Shown: positions 17,841 to 27,077 of the stretch, in pieces
How the letters are laid out: the number at the start of each line of letters is the position of its first letter
Position numbering within the stretch: the stretch's first letter is position 1
NCBI RefSeq assembly: GCF_034931365.1
Contig: NZ_JAYGII010000011.1
Location: 19,564 to 83,563 of the forward strand
Source of the DNA: Natronospira elongata
GTDB lineage: Bacteria > Pseudomonadota > Gammaproteobacteria > Natronospirales > Natronospiraceae
DNA length: 64,000 nt
Direction of reading: 5' to 3'
Notes under the pieces: generated by a model
What the model was told of the DNA's origin: nothing
Database searches by the model: none
Seen by the model: only the letters and a program-made list of their open reading frames with translations
Translations under genes and position numbers: made by a program

Positions 17841-19336
17841 CCGTAGAACCTCTCAATGATAAAGCGGGCCCACTGCAGGGGACTGAAGGGCATGGAGGCC
17901 AACAGGCCCGCCCCCAGTGAAAGGGCCGCCGTGATCAGGGCCGGCCAGAGCAGACCGGGAGAGGCATCCTCTACACCCTGGTGCGAAACCTTCGTAGGGG
18001 GCGCGTCAAACCAGGCGCGTTTCAAGACGGGCAGAAAGTAAGCGGCATTGAGCAGGGTGCTGGCCACCAGCACGGCGATGACCCAGTACTGGCCGCTGTC
18101 GATGCTGCCCAGTCCCAGGTACCACTTGCTGACGAAGCCGGCCACCGGCGGAATACCGATCATTCCCAGGGCGGCCACGGTAAAGGCCATCATGGTCCAG
18201 GGCATGCGTCGGCCGGCTCCCGCCATTTGATCAACGGTCTTGATGCCATGGGTTTCGGCAAGATTGCCGGCACAGAAGAAGAGGGTGATCTTCATCAGCC
18301 CCTGATGAACCAGATGCACCAAGCCGCCAATGGTGGCCAGGGGGCCGCCAATGCCCACGCCCAGGGTGATATAGGACACCTGACTGACCGTTGAATAGGC
18401 AAGCCGGCGCTTGATGTCCTGCTGTCGCAAAGCCAGCACGGAGCCGTAGATGATGGTGATCGACGCCATGATGGCGAGGAAATGGTTCATCCCGAGAATG
18501 GCGGTCAGCTCCAGACCGAAGACGTCATAAACGATTCGGACGATACCGAAGGCCCCGGCCTTGACCACGGCCACGGCATGCAACAGGGCACTGACCGGTG
18601 CCGGCGCCACCATGGCTCGGGGAAGCCAGGGATGGAAGGGCACAACCGCGGCCTTGACCGCGGTACCGGCGAACAGCAACAGGAAAAGCCCGGTCAGAAG
18701 ACCCGGAGACAGTTCCAGGGCGGTTAGGAAACCGCCGGCCTGGAAGTCGGTGGTTCCGGCCAGCCATTGCACCATCACCACGCCAATCAGGAACAGGGCG
18801 CCGCCACCCAGGGTGAAGCCCAGGTAGAGGCCGCCGGAACGCAGGGCTTCGCGGGTACCGCGATGGACCACCAATGGCCAGGTGGCCAGGGTCAGCATTT
18901 CGTAGAAGATGAAGAAGGTAAACAGATTACCGGCAACCGCCACCCCCATGGTCGCCGCCACACAAAGACTGAAAAAGCCGAAAAATCGGGCCCGGTTTGG
19001 CGAGTCTTCCAGATAGGCAATGGCATAGATGGTGGTCAGCAGCCAGAGAATGGCCGACAGGCTGCTGAGCATCATGCTGAGGGCATCAGCATGGAGCACG
19101 AAGCTGATCCCCGGCATTAGCTGCCATTCAAAGAAGAATATCTGCCCTTGGGCCACGCCCCAGAGCATGATCCCCACCAAGAGAATCTTGACCAGCGCCG
19201 CGGCAATGTTGATGAACACGCGGGTTCGGTGCCAGGGCTCGCCCAGGGTGAGAATCACCAGGCCGGCCAATAGCGAACTGAGCACCACCCACATTGGCAT
19301 GGCCGCATAGAGTCCCGCCATGTCTAGACTGATCAT
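17837..19336 (-). CDS. NuoL/M/N-like antiporter subunit, second in the Mrp locus
   Basis: 499 aa, about 14 TM helices, proton-conducting membrane transporter family. Family landmarks: KAAVVPFHPWLPRAMVAPAP with the broken-helix prolines, and RRLAYSTVSQVSY. A glutamate in the early helix FFIFYEMLTLATWPLVV matches the conserved ion-path glutamate of the family. It overlaps both neighbours by 4 bases, which implies translational coupling and fixed stoichiometry. Part of the complex that exchanges external H+ for cytoplasmic Na+. Confidence 0.87.
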   Translation of the reverse strand: MISLDMAGLYAAMPMWVVLSSLLAGLVILTLGEPWHRTRVFINIAAALVKILLVGIMLWGVAQGQIFFFEWQLMPGISFVLHADALSMMLSSLSAILWLLTTIYAIAYLEDSPNRARFFGFFSLCVAATMGVAVAGNLFTFFIFYEMLTLATWPLVVHRGTREALRSGGLYLGFTLGGGALFLIGVVMVQWLAGTTDFQAGGFLTALELSPGLLTGLFLLLFAGTAVKAAVVPFHPWLPRAMVAPAPVSALLHAVAVVKAGAFGIVRIVYDVFGLELTAILGMNHFLAIMASITIIYGSVLALRQQDIKRRLAYSTVSQVSYITLGVGIGGPLATIGGLVHLVHQGLMKITLFFCAGNLAETHGIKTVDQMAGAGRRMPWTMMAFTVAALGMIGIPPVAGFVSKWYLGLGSIDSGQYWVIAVLVASTLLNAAYFLPVLKRAWFDAPPTKVSHQGVEDASPGLLWPALITAALSLGAGLLASMPFSPLQWARFIIERFYG

Positions 19337-20814
19337 GCTTGGGCCCCCGTGACCGGCGCAGCGATTTCAAGAAACGGCGCCAGCAGGCCGCCGGCCATCC
19401 CCAGGGCGATGGCAAGAAAGGCCAGGATGACCGGTGGCCAGACCAGAGCCCGCGTCAATTGGCCTTGGGCTTGGTGGATGGGTGTCTCCTGGTGAGGGTC
19501 GGGACTGAAAAAGGCGTAACTCAGTATCCGGAAGATGTAGGCCGCCGCCAGCAGCCCGCCGAGGCCAATCACGACCGCCCACCACCACTGGCCTGACTCA
19601 AGCGCGGCCGAGATCAGCCACCATTTGGCAATGAAGCCTCCGGTGGGCGGCAGGCCGGCAATGGCCACGCCGGCCAGACCGATGACGAGAATGTTCTTGG
19701 ACAACACTCGGTCACAGCCGGCCAGATTCCTCAGGCTGTCATCCCGCAAGACCATGATGAGATTGCCGGCGGCGAGAAAAAGCGCTGCCTTGGCCAGACC
19801 GTGGGTGAGGGCGTGGTAGATCACACCGTTCCAGGCCAGGACCGAGGCCATGGGAATGAGCAGGAGCAGGTAGCCGAGCTGAGCCACGGTGGAATAGGCG
19901 ATCACCCGCTTCAGTCGGGTCTGGCGCAGGGCCTGGATGGAGGCATAGATGATGCCGGCCGCGCCGAGCGCGCCCATGAGCTGTGCCATGGCCGGTGTCC
20001 ATTGGGCTTCCAGTGGGCCCATCCACAGCCGCAGGATCAGGTAGGCGGCCGCCTTGGCGACCAAAGCAGAGAGCAGGGCACTGGCCGGGCTGGGGGCACT
20101 GGCATGGGCTTCGGGCAGCCAGGCGTGGACCGGAAACAGGGCGGCTTTCATGGCCACGCCGGCGGTCATGGCCAGGAGGGCAACCGTCAGTGCGGGGTGG
20201 GGTTCTGCCTGCTCCTGGAGCAGAGGCAGAGAGAGCAGACCCGCCTGAGCGTAGACCAGGGCAACGCCGAGCAGAAAGATAATCGAGCCGACCAGGGCAA
20301 AGAGCAGGTAGCGCATGGCCGCCGCCATGGCCGCGTGGCCGTGACTGAGGATCACCAGCGGGACCGCGGCCAGGGTGGTGATCTCCAGGGTCACATACAG
20401 ATTGAACAGGTCGCCGGACAGAAACAGTGCATTCAGGCCCGACCAGAGGAGCAGGAACAAGGGCCGGAACTCGGCGGCCGGGGCCGGCTGTTTCAATTGC
20501 AGCCAGGCCCCGGCATAGACCTGAATGAACAGGAACAGCAGGGTATTCAGCCACAGCATGGCCAGGGTGAGGCCGTCCACATAGAAGGGAATGGCCAGTC
20601 CCCGGTCATGGCCGCCAAGCTGCATTTCCAGCGGCCCCTCAAGGAGTACCGCGCCACTGAAGGGCGTGAGCAGGGCCAACAAAATCAGCCCCAGTCCCAT
20701 TCCAAGCCAGTCCGCACTCCGCTGCCACTGAGCAAGGAAGACCAGCAGGGCCAGCAGCAAGGGCCCGAATACCATGAGTACCGGCAGCAGAATGCTAAGT
20801 TCAGTCAGGCCCAT
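19333..20814 (-). CDS. mrpD: Mrp antiporter subunit D-like
   Basis: 493 aa, about 14 TM helices, NuoN/MrpD-type. Landmarks: LYVTLEITTLAAVPLVI with the conserved glutamate, KAALFPVHAWLPEAHASAP with lysine and prolines, and RVIAYSTVAQLGYLLL. The start MGLTELS at 20814 overlaps the end of the MrpC gene by 14 bases; the frame is open further upstream, inside mrpC. Position directly after MrpC fits MrpD. It works with B, C and the other subunits in the membrane as a secondary Na+(K+)/H+ antiporter. Confidence 0.88.
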   Translation of the reverse strand: MGLTELSILLPVLMVFGPLLLALLVFLAQWQRSADWLGMGLGLILLALLTPFSGAVLLEGPLEMQLGGHDRGLAIPFYVDGLTLAMLWLNTLLFLFIQVYAGAWLQLKQPAPAAEFRPLFLLLWSGLNALFLSGDLFNLYVTLEITTLAAVPLVILSHGHAAMAAAMRYLLFALVGSIIFLLGVALVYAQAGLLSLPLLQEQAEPHPALTVALLAMTAGVAMKAALFPVHAWLPEAHASAPSPASALLSALVAKAAAYLILRLWMGPLEAQWTPAMAQLMGALGAAGIIYASIQALRQTRLKRVIAYSTVAQLGYLLLLIPMASVLAWNGVIYHALTHGLAKAALFLAAGNLIMVLRDDSLRNLAGCDRVLSKNILVIGLAGVAIAGLPPTGGFIAKWWLISAALESGQWWWAVVIGLGGLLAAAYIFRILSYAFFSPDPHQETPIHQAQGQLTRALVWPPVILAFLAIALGMAGGLLAPFLEIAAPVTGAQA

Positions 20815-21121
20815 TCTGCCTCCCGTCCTGACTGCCGGTCTGATCTTCCTCGTCGTCGGCGGCTTGCAGGTAGCGCAGCAGTGCCAGGGCAAAGGCGGTC
20901 AGACTGACAGCGATCACGATGCCGGTCAGCACCATGGCCTGGGGAATGGCATCGACGCCTTCGGGGTTCTCCGCCGACACCAGAATGAGGAAGAGGAAAA
21001 CGGCCGTGGCCATGACGTTCGCGGCCAGTAGTCGATGGATCAGACCAGTGCGGACCAGTACCGCATAGAGGCCAAGGGCGAATAGGGTGGCGGCCGTGGT
21101 GGCATAAAGCATGACGGTCAT
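20801..21121 (-). CDS. mrpC: Mrp antiporter subunit C (NuoK-like)
   Basis: 106 aa with three TM helices, homologous to NuoK/MnhC. Conserved family text: GLIHRLLAANVMATAVFLFLI and PQAMVLTGIVIAVSLTAFALAL. An acidic tail (DDEEDQ) follows the last helix. It overlaps the B-like gene upstream by 4 bases and mrpD downstream by 14. Confidence 0.92.
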   Translation of the reverse strand: MTVMLYATTAATLFALGLYAVLVRTGLIHRLLAANVMATAVFLFLILVSAENPEGVDAIPQAMVLTGIVIAVSLTAFALALLRYLQAADDEEDQTGSQDGRQNGPD

Positions 21122-22080
21122 GATGTTTGCCCCCTGGCCAGGCCCAGGCTGCCGGAAAAGAGCATGAGCAGGGTGGCAGCGATGGACAGGGTGAGGGCGA
21201 ATTCAATCAGCAACACCAGGGAATAGGCTGCGGTCTCGGGGTACTGCAGGGGTGCGGAGGACCATATCAGTGCTGCGCAGGCAAACAGGCTGAACAGGGC
21301 AAGGCCGATTACCAGTATCAGACGCAGGCCCGGTGAAGCGGTACCGGTCGGGACCAGTCGTCCGGTCAGACGGTATAGCACCCCCAGTGCAGCCAGCAGG
21401 GCGCCGGATTGAAAGGCGCCCCCAGGCGACTGGCTGCCGGCCCAGAACAGGTACAGACCGGCCATCAGCATCAGGGGCGTGGCCACGGTCAGCAGGGGGG
21501 TAAGCATTGGCGGGCTGACCGGTGCCGGTGGATGCAGGTCCGGCAGGCGATAGTGGCGGATGAGAATATGCACCCCGATCAGGGCCAACAACAGAACCGC
21601 CATCTCCAGGAGGGTGTCGTAGGCCCGGAAATCCAGTAGCACGACGGTGACCGGGTTACCGAGAAAATGCGATTCGCCCTCGCTTCTCGCCATGGCCGCT
21701 GCCGGACCGTCAGCCACCGTCAGGCTGTACATGAGCCAGGCCAATCCCGCTGCAAGCAGGATGGACAATCCGGCGGCGACCAGACGAAACACCGTGCCGG
21801 GCGCGTCATCCTGACTGGCAGCCTCACCGGCCTGACGGCGGGTATAGGTGGCCTTGCAGGCGTTCAATAGCAGGGCTCCGGTGAGCCCGGCGCCGATCGC
21901 TGCTTCCGCCAGGGCCAGGTCTGGTGCCTGAAGCCGGGCCCAGGTCAGGGCCATGAGCAGACCGAAGACCATGAACAGCACGGTGGCTCGAAACTGGCCA
22001 CGGGATAGCACAGCACTGCCGGCGATGCCGAGCAGGCCGAGACAGAGCAGCAGGTCGAGGAGAAAACCGGGCTCAATCAT
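21118..22080 (-). CDS. mrpB: Fused MbhD/E-MnhB type Mrp subunit
   Basis: 320 aa, about nine helices. The first part (1-75) resembles the MbhD/DUF4040 segment (ARLQAPDLALAEAAIGAG), the middle the MbhE-type loop (FLGNPVTVVLLDFRAYDTLLEMAVLL, split here by signal only to stay short), and residues 180-320 the MnhB domain (GSQSPGGAFQSGALLAA). In canonical Mrp the first two pieces belong to the C-terminus of MrpA; here they are fused to MrpB. It overlaps mrpG by 8 bases and mrpC by 4. Such splitting is typical of archaeal and MBH-type Mrp modules. Confidence 0.87.
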   Translation of the reverse strand: MIEPGFLLDLLLCLGLLGIAGSAVLSRGQFRATVLFMVFGLLMALTWARLQAPDLALAEAAIGAGLTGALLLNACKATYTRRQAGEAASQDDAPGTVFRLVAAGLSILLAAGLAWLMYSLTVADGPAAAMARSEGESHFLGNPVTVVLLDFRAYDTLLEMAVLLLALIGVHILIRHYRLPDLHPPAPVSPPMLTPLLTVATPLMLMAGLYLFWAGSQSPGGAFQSGALLAALGVLYRLTGRLVPTGTASPGLRLILVIGLALFSLFACAALIWSSAPLQYPETAAYSLVLLIEFALTLSIAATLLMLFSGSLGLARGQTS

Positions 22081-22366
22081 GCTCGGCCTCCGAGCGGCGT
22101 GTCTCGTGCCAGCGGGCGATCAGAAAGGCTGAAAGGGTTGCCGAGAACATGGCCAGCAGCCAGATGAAGACAAGCAACAGGATCCCCTGAAGGCTGCCAT
22201 CGTGGATGGCCAGGCCCAGGCAGATCAGTCCCAGGCCGAGATTGTCGGCCTTGGTCAGGGCATGCAGGCGGCCCGGGGTATCGGGAAAGCGCAACAGCCC
22301 GGCGGTGCCGGCGAGAAAGAAAAAGGCCCCCATCAGCAAAATGGTGATGCTGAGTATGTCAGTCAT
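22073..22366 (-). CDS. mrpG: Mrp antiporter subunit G
   Basis: 97 aa, three TM helices, with the family motif GLLRFPDTPGRLHALTKADNLG. The start is MTDILS at 22366, overlapping the mrpF stop by 8 bases; the frame is open upstream to 22576 but that part is just mrpF read in another frame. Confidence 0.92.
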   Translation of the reverse strand: MTDILSITILLMGAFFFLAGTAGLLRFPDTPGRLHALTKADNLGLGLICLGLAIHDGSLQGILLLVFIWLLAMFSATLSAFLIARWHETRRSEAEHD

Positions 22367-22640
22367 GCCGCTGCTCCTTGCGGGAACGCAGACGGGTGGG
22401 CAGTTGCACGAAGGCAATGCTGCCGATGGCGGCAAGCATGACGAACAGCAGGGCGACAATCTTGAGAGCCGGCTGGTTTGTCGCATAAGCGAGTAGCAGA
22501 AGCACAGCCACCGTGGTGGTGCCGAACAGCAGGATTGCCAGCATGCGGTCGGCGGGGCCGGGGCCGGACCAGGCACGCACCAGACCCAGTGCCAGGTTGA
22601 GCACCAGGAACAGCGCCAGTGAGTGGAGCACTAGCGTCAT
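22359..22640 (-). CDS. mrpF: Mrp antiporter subunit F
   Basis: 93 aa, three TM helices. The motif GPGPADRMLAILLFGTTTVA is characteristic of MrpF/MnhF. It overlaps mrpE by 4 bases and mrpG by 8. A basic tail RLRSRKEQRH should face the cytoplasm. Confidence 0.92.
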   Translation of the reverse strand: MTLVLHSLALFLVLNLALGLVRAWSGPGPADRMLAILLFGTTTVAVLLLLAYATNQPALKIVALLFVMLAAIGSIAFVQLPTRLRSRKEQRHD

Positions 22641-23140
22641 GAGGGGGCACCTGACCGGTCAGGAAAAACGCCACGACAGTAGCGTTCCAGTTCTTCGGCT
22701 GCCTGTTCCGCATTGCCGGCGATGCTGTGAATCAGTAGCCTGTCGTCACGGTAGTTCACCGACAGGGTGCCCGGCATGAGACTGAGGGTGGCAATCAGCA
22801 GGGTTCGCGCCGTCCCGTCCGGGCCATGGAAGCTGTACTCCTGATAATGCAGTTGCAAAGGCATGGCCGGGTGCAGGGCGCGCCAGGCCACGTCCAGGCC
22901 GCCCACCACTGAGCGCGAGAGGAAATAAAGGGAGAAACGAAGCAGGCCCAAGGGTGAGAAATTCCCGAGCCGGGGCTGTATCAGCCAATGGGAGAGCAGC
23001 AGAACGACGACAATACCCGGCAGCGCGAACCACCAGCCCTGATCACCGGCGAGGGCATACCAGAACAGGGCCAGCAGGATGCCGACAGGTAGGAAATGGC
23101 TCTTGAATGTTCCGCTTGTTGCCTTCCGGTCTGCGCTCAC
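22637..23140 (-). CDS. mrpE: Mrp antiporter subunit E
   Basis: 167 aa: two or three N-terminal helices (about 15-85) and a soluble C-terminal domain containing the family core LLIATLSLMPGTLSVNYRDD. The GTG start lies 30 bases after the stop of the 671-aa gene on the same strand, so that gene probably belongs to the operon. The gene order from here is E-F-G-B-C-D-D'-D''. Confidence 0.9.
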   Translation of the reverse strand: MSADRKATSGTFKSHFLPVGILLALFWYALAGDQGWWFALPGIVVVLLLSHWLIQPRLGNFSPLGLLRFSLYFLSRSVVGGLDVAWRALHPAMPLQLHYQEYSFHGPDGTARTLLIATLSLMPGTLSVNYRDDRLLIHSIAGNAEQAAEELERYCRGVFPDRSGAPS

Positions 23141-23170
23141 GGTAGTCGGCTAATGGTTGGCGGTCTGCAA

Positions 23171-25186
23171 TCAGTCGGCGGGCACCAGGTCATGCCAGGC
23201 CTTGTCGGCGCCCCAACTGGCTCGAGCCATCTCGGCTATTCGGTCCAGGGCGTCTTCCGGGACCAATTCGGGGTCGCCGAGTTCCCGTTCATTGTAATGA
23301 TACACATAGAGCCGGGAGGCAAATTGCTCGAAGGGCAGGGAGGACTCCCCTGGGATCTCGCCATGGCCTTCGGTGGAGGTGATCACCCCTTGTCCCCAAT
23401 CCTGGCGACTTTCGTTGTTTGGATTGAAGAAATACACCCGCATCTCGCCCTGGGGGTCCAGCATCACCCGTTGAATGGATATGGCATGCCAGCCAATGAA
23501 ATGCCCGAAGGAGTCGGTGGCGACCACGCCGGCGGGTTGGGGATAGATCAGCTCGGCGCCATCGTTGTGCATGGGATGATAGCCGGTGTAGAAGCGGCGA
23601 ATGAATCCACGGAAATCCACCACCGCCCCGGTGCTGTATTGAATGCAGCTGGCGAAGCCGCGATTGACCCACCAGCCGTGGAATTCGGGATTGATCCAGC
23701 GGTGGCCATCCTCGCCCCGGCCCATGATTCGCCGCCCCATTTCCCAGTAGATCTTGTCCAGATGGGGGACCATGAGCAGGGAGACCATGTCCAGTTCGGT
23801 GTGGAAGTCCTCGATCAGGCCTTCGCTGAGTTCACTGGAGCGGATCAGGGCACCTTCGAAATGCATGTCGATTTCATCATCCCGCGCCGCCCACATGATC
23901 AGCTCCAGCAGATAGCCCGGATCACATTGTGCCCAGAGACTGATGGCCCGGGCCGACTGACAGGTGGGATTATTGCCCTGGCCAAGGCCAATGGGTTGGC
24001 CAAGAACGCTGATCGTGCCAGCCAGAAGCAGGCTGTGACCGGACAGATGATCGGGCGCCCCGGACTCCCGGTGCAGACGCTGGGAGACTGCTTCGGCCGG
24101 TTGAAAGCGGGTCAGGCGCCACAAGGCCGGCGCGATGGGCGGGAAGAACAAGATGCCCCGGTTCAGGAGGCAATGCAGGCCGTAGACGGCCTGGGCGGTT
24201 TCCGGACCAATGGCTTCCCGGATCAGGGTTCGACAGAGTGCCTCATAGGTGTCCAGGCTATCCCGCCCGACGCCGTCCAGAGCCAATAGCATGCTCAGTT
24301 CTTCCTGGCTGGCATCAGCCAGATGTTGGAGCAGGGCGGCATGACTTGGGCAGACCAGGCCGGTAGCGGCAATGCTGGTTCCCAGGCGGTCCAGCTCCGC
24401 CAGCTGTTCTTCCTGGCCGAGCGCGTCATAGCTTGCCACCGCTGTTTCCGGGGACTGGGCACTGAGTTCGGTGGGACCACGCCAGGCCCGGACCATGCGA
24501 GCGGCCCGTTGCTGGTCGGTCTTGTCCTCCATGTCGTCGAGGCGCGATTCCAGGCGCTCCAGCATGCGCCAGACCGGTGAGACATCGATGGGACGCTGGC
24601 GCAGGATCTTCTCCGATTCATCCACCAGGCGGTGCAGAACCCCGCCATCGCCAAGATGATCCAGAAGGAAACCCATCAGTGACTGGGCGATATGACGCTG
24701 GGTATCGCTCTGTTCCCGGGCCGCCTCGCTATGGTCGGGGAAGACCAGGCGGATATTCATGGCCAGCACTCGCTCCAGGAAGCGGCGGGCCAACGCCGCT
24801 GAGATGCCTTCGTACTCGCAGTCTTCCCGGGCCAGGGCGAGCATGCGCAGTTCGCTCAGGGCTTCCAGTGCCAGGGTGCGCAGGGGGCCCCCGAGTGATC
24901 CGGTGACCAGTTCCGGCAGCAGGCGCTCGGGGTAGTGCCAGTCGGTCCCATAGAACAGGCCTGCCGACTGAAAGCCCGGGGCACGCTCGTATAGCCGCGG
25001 TATGCCGCCCGGCAGTTTCATGATGCGGGCGGCCAGGTCCAGGATCTGGGTCTGATAGTTGGCCTTGGCGAAGTCCCGGGCGGCATCGAGGCGGGACAGG
25101 GCCTGGTCGAAGCGCTGGAGATTCCGTTCCAGCAACTCATCTGCCTCGTTGCTGCCGGGACCACGTTCCTGCTTGTTCATACCCAT
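23171..25186 (-). CDS. Unknown 671-aa protein with papain-like triad pattern
   Basis: I do not recognise the family. The N-terminal half (1-380) is helical and acidic with a coiled-coil-like start (15-45). The C-terminal half holds a cysteine-peptidase-like pattern: GNNPTCQSARAI with Cys409 at a helix start, GHFIGWHAISIQ with His567, then FFNPNN with Asn588/Asn590 after a beta hairpin. This Cys-His-Asn order and spacing fit a papain or transglutaminase-like fold, but that is inference. There is no signal peptide, so it is cytoplasmic. It is the first gene of the transcription unit that continues with mrpE 30 bases later. It may act on the antiporter or be unrelated cargo of the promoter. Confidence 0.6.
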   Translation of the reverse strand: MGMNKQERGPGSNEADELLERNLQRFDQALSRLDAARDFAKANYQTQILDLAARIMKLPGGIPRLYERAPGFQSAGLFYGTDWHYPERLLPELVTGSLGGPLRTLALEALSELRMLALAREDCEYEGISAALARRFLERVLAMNIRLVFPDHSEAAREQSDTQRHIAQSLMGFLLDHLGDGGVLHRLVDESEKILRQRPIDVSPVWRMLERLESRLDDMEDKTDQQRAARMVRAWRGPTELSAQSPETAVASYDALGQEEQLAELDRLGTSIAATGLVCPSHAALLQHLADASQEELSMLLALDGVGRDSLDTYEALCRTLIREAIGPETAQAVYGLHCLLNRGILFFPPIAPALWRLTRFQPAEAVSQRLHRESGAPDHLSGHSLLLAGTISVLGQPIGLGQGNNPTCQSARAISLWAQCDPGYLLELIMWAARDDEIDMHFEGALIRSSELSEGLIEDFHTELDMVSLLMVPHLDKIYWEMGRRIMGRGEDGHRWINPEFHGWWVNRGFASCIQYSTGAVVDFRGFIRRFYTGYHPMHNDGAELIYPQPAGVVATDSFGHFIGWHAISIQRVMLDPQGEMRVYFFNPNNESRQDWGQGVITSTEGHGEIPGESSLPFEQFASRLYVYHYNERELGDPELVPEDALDRIAEMARASWGADKAWHDLVPAD

Positions 25187-25333
25187 TCCTCTTGCAGCCT
25201 AGCATTGCTAGGGATTCGGGTGCTGCAAGCTCAACAGTAAACCATTGCCGCCCGTCTCGGCCAGTGGCCGGGGCGGTCGCATGTGGCGGCCCGCTCGGTT
25301 AGAATAGCGCCACCGATTCTGGGAGTCGCCCGA

Positions 25334-25618
25334 ATGCCGCATTCCATGCAAGGCAATCGCCTGTTGAGCGTGCTGGCCGCCGTTGGCGCAGTATTGCTGA
25401 GTATCCTGGCTTTTGTGGTCGGTGCGGTGGCCTTCGTCACTTTTGTGGGTCTGGCGATTATCGCTTTCGTGGTATTCCAGCTCCGCCTGTGGTGGCTGCG
25501 GCGCCGTGCCGCATCGGCTCGCCGCCGGCAGCGGTCGGAGGAATCGGCCACCCAGCCCCGGCGGGGCCGGGTGATTGACGGCGACTACCATCGCGACCCG
25601 CCTGATCGGGACGCCTGA
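25334..25618 (+). CDS. Small two-TM membrane protein
   Basis: 94 aa. Two hydrophobic helices (about 8-30 and 32-52) are followed by an arginine-rich segment (LRRRAASARRRQR) and a charged tail. The start is ATG 25334 with GGGAG nine bases upstream; an in-frame start at 25283 has no such site. It is divergent from the 671-aa gene and 40 bases ahead of the pyrophosphatase. Function unknown. Confidence 0.7.
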   Translation: MPHSMQGNRLLSVLAAVGAVLLSILAFVVGAVAFVTFVGLAIIAFVVFQLRLWWLRRRAASARRRQRSEESATQPRRGRVIDGDYHRDPPDRDA

Positions 25619-25658
25619 GTTTCCAATTCAATTCATCGTTTCAGTCCAGAGGTACCCA

Positions 25659-26294
25659 ATGGCTTCCAAGGATTTCTCCCAGTACCGCGCCCATCCCTGG
25701 CACGGGATTGAGGCAGGCCCGGATCTGCCCGGCACCATCAACGTCTTCATCGAGATCACGCCCGCCGATCCCATCAAGTATGAGATCGACAAGGACACCG
25801 GTTATCTGGTGGTTGATCGGGTGCAGCGTACTTCCTCCCTGCCGCCGGCCGTCTATGGCCTGGTCCCGCGCACCTACTGCGGCAGCCGTGTGGCGGCGCT
25901 GACCGGCGACGGTCTGGAAGGGGACGGCGATCCCCTGGACGTGGTCATCTTCAGCGAACGCCCCATCGGTCAGGCTGACGTGCTGGCCGAAGCCAAGGTG
26001 GTGGGTGGCCTGTGCACCGTGGACAAGGGTGAAGCCGACGACAAGATCGTGGCGGTGCTCCCCAGCGACCGGGTCTACGGCGGCATCGAGGATATCTCCG
26101 AACTGCCGGAGGTCTTCGTCGAGCGTCTGCGTCACTACTTTGAGACCTACAAGTGGCTGCCCGGCATGGACAAGTCTCCCTGCGTTGTCAACAGCATCTA
26201 TGGCCGTGACCAGGCTCACAAGGTTGTGGAAGCGGCTCTCGCCGACTACCGCGAGCTGGTGGGAGAGGACGCTGCCAAGGCCGCTAACGGCTGA
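25659..26294 (+). CDS. ppa: Inorganic pyrophosphatase (family I)
   Basis: Hydrolyses PPi to two phosphates in the cytoplasm, pulling biosynthetic reactions forward. 211 aa, slightly longer than the usual 175 aa. Metal-binding signature DGDPLDVVI, plus YEID and VYGLVPRTYCG matching family I active-site segments, and a KxW near the C-terminus (TYKWLPG). The start is ATG 25659 with AGAGG upstream; the frame is open to 25575. A strong terminator follows. Confidence 0.93.
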   Translation: MASKDFSQYRAHPWHGIEAGPDLPGTINVFIEITPADPIKYEIDKDTGYLVVDRVQRTSSLPPAVYGLVPRTYCGSRVAALTGDGLEGDGDPLDVVIFSERPIGQADVLAEAKVVGGLCTVDKGEADDKIVAVLPSDRVYGGIEDISELPEVFVERLRHYFETYKWLPGMDKSPCVVNSIYGRDQAHKVVEAALADYRELVGEDAAKAANG

Positions 26295-26327
26295 TCCGCG
26301 AGCCGGTTTCCGGATGGCATGAAAAAA

Positions 26328-26345
26328 GCCCGGCAACCGCCGGGC
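26328..26345. terminator. Bidirectional terminator after ppa
   Basis: GCCCGGC-AACC-GCCGGGC hairpin flanked by A6 on the left and T6 on the right, between two convergent genes; it can stop both. Confidence 0.92.
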
Positions 26346-26376
26346 TTTTTTCATGGTGTCATTATTATTGGCTGGA

Positions 26377-27015
26377 TCAATCGGTGTCTTCGTCGCCCTC
26401 GGGCTCATCAGACCCCTGGAAGCAGAGCATTTCGGCTTGCTCAAATCCCGCCAGAATGGGGCCGGTGTGGAGCCGCAGGCCGTTGCTGATGTCGTCGCCC
26501 TGAAAGTGGAGGGTGCCGGCTTCGTCAAGAAAGATAGAGATGGCGTCATTGGCAAGCGGGGAGGCCACCAGATTACTGGCCGGGCGCCAGTAAACATCGT
26601 CGGTGAATACGCCCAGGTATTCCTCGTCGTCATAGCGAGCCTGCAGCCGAACCCAGGACAAGCCATCTGATGGCGTGCCCTCGATTCGCAGATCAATCGC
26701 CACCCGATCCTGTACGGCCAATAATTCCCCGCGCAGGCTCCCGTCATACTCCTGGATCACCAGGTAGCCCTCGGGGCGGGGAATGGAGCGAAAGGCCGGG
26801 TCTCTATATCGATTGGCATCCAGTTCCGCCGCGGATTCAGGCCAGTCGGCATGGCCTTCAGCCTGGGTGTCCGCGTTGAAAGGCTGCCCTTCCAGCCAGG
26901 TGGCATTGTCACAGACGACCATGATTGGCCATTCGTCTGACTCCGATGCCACGACCGAGCCTGCGAGCAGGAACGAGAGAGTAAAGCCCAGAGCCTGGAG
27001 TATGGGATATGGCAT
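26377..27015 (-). CDS. Secreted protein of unknown function
   Basis: About 212 aa from the start MPYPILQAL, with a signal peptide (hydrophobic core LGFTLSFLLAGSVVAS, cut probably after VAS). The mature part is acidic, beta-rich and without a domain I know; it has cysteines in VVCDNATW and EMLCFQG that could pair. The open frame begins at 27072; neither start has a well-placed ribosome-binding site, so the exact N-terminus is uncertain. It follows sufT by about 60 bases on the same strand and may be a weakly linked last gene of that transcript. Confidence 0.6.
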   Translation of the reverse strand: MPYPILQALGFTLSFLLAGSVVASESDEWPIMVVCDNATWLEGQPFNADTQAEGHADWPESAAELDANRYRDPAFRSIPRPEGYLVIQEYDGSLRGELLAVQDRVAIDLRIEGTPSDGLSWVRLQARYDDEEYLGVFTDDVYWRPASNLVASPLANDAISIFLDEAGTLHFQGDDISNGLRLHTGPILAGFEQAEMLCFQGSDEPEGDEDTD

Positions 27016-27077
27016 GGCGGCTTGGCTGCAAGTCTCTCCTCGTTGGGCGAGCTGGGCTTGAGTATTCTGCATGGGGC

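Noticed and set aside
16182..20814. Respiratory complex I (NuoL/M/N) genes
   Set aside because: Neighbours are MrpE/F/G/B/C; no quinone- or NADH-binding subunits.
23096..24289. 397-aa plus-strand ORF
   Set aside because: Antisense to the 671-aa gene, which has better codon pattern, start site and operon context.
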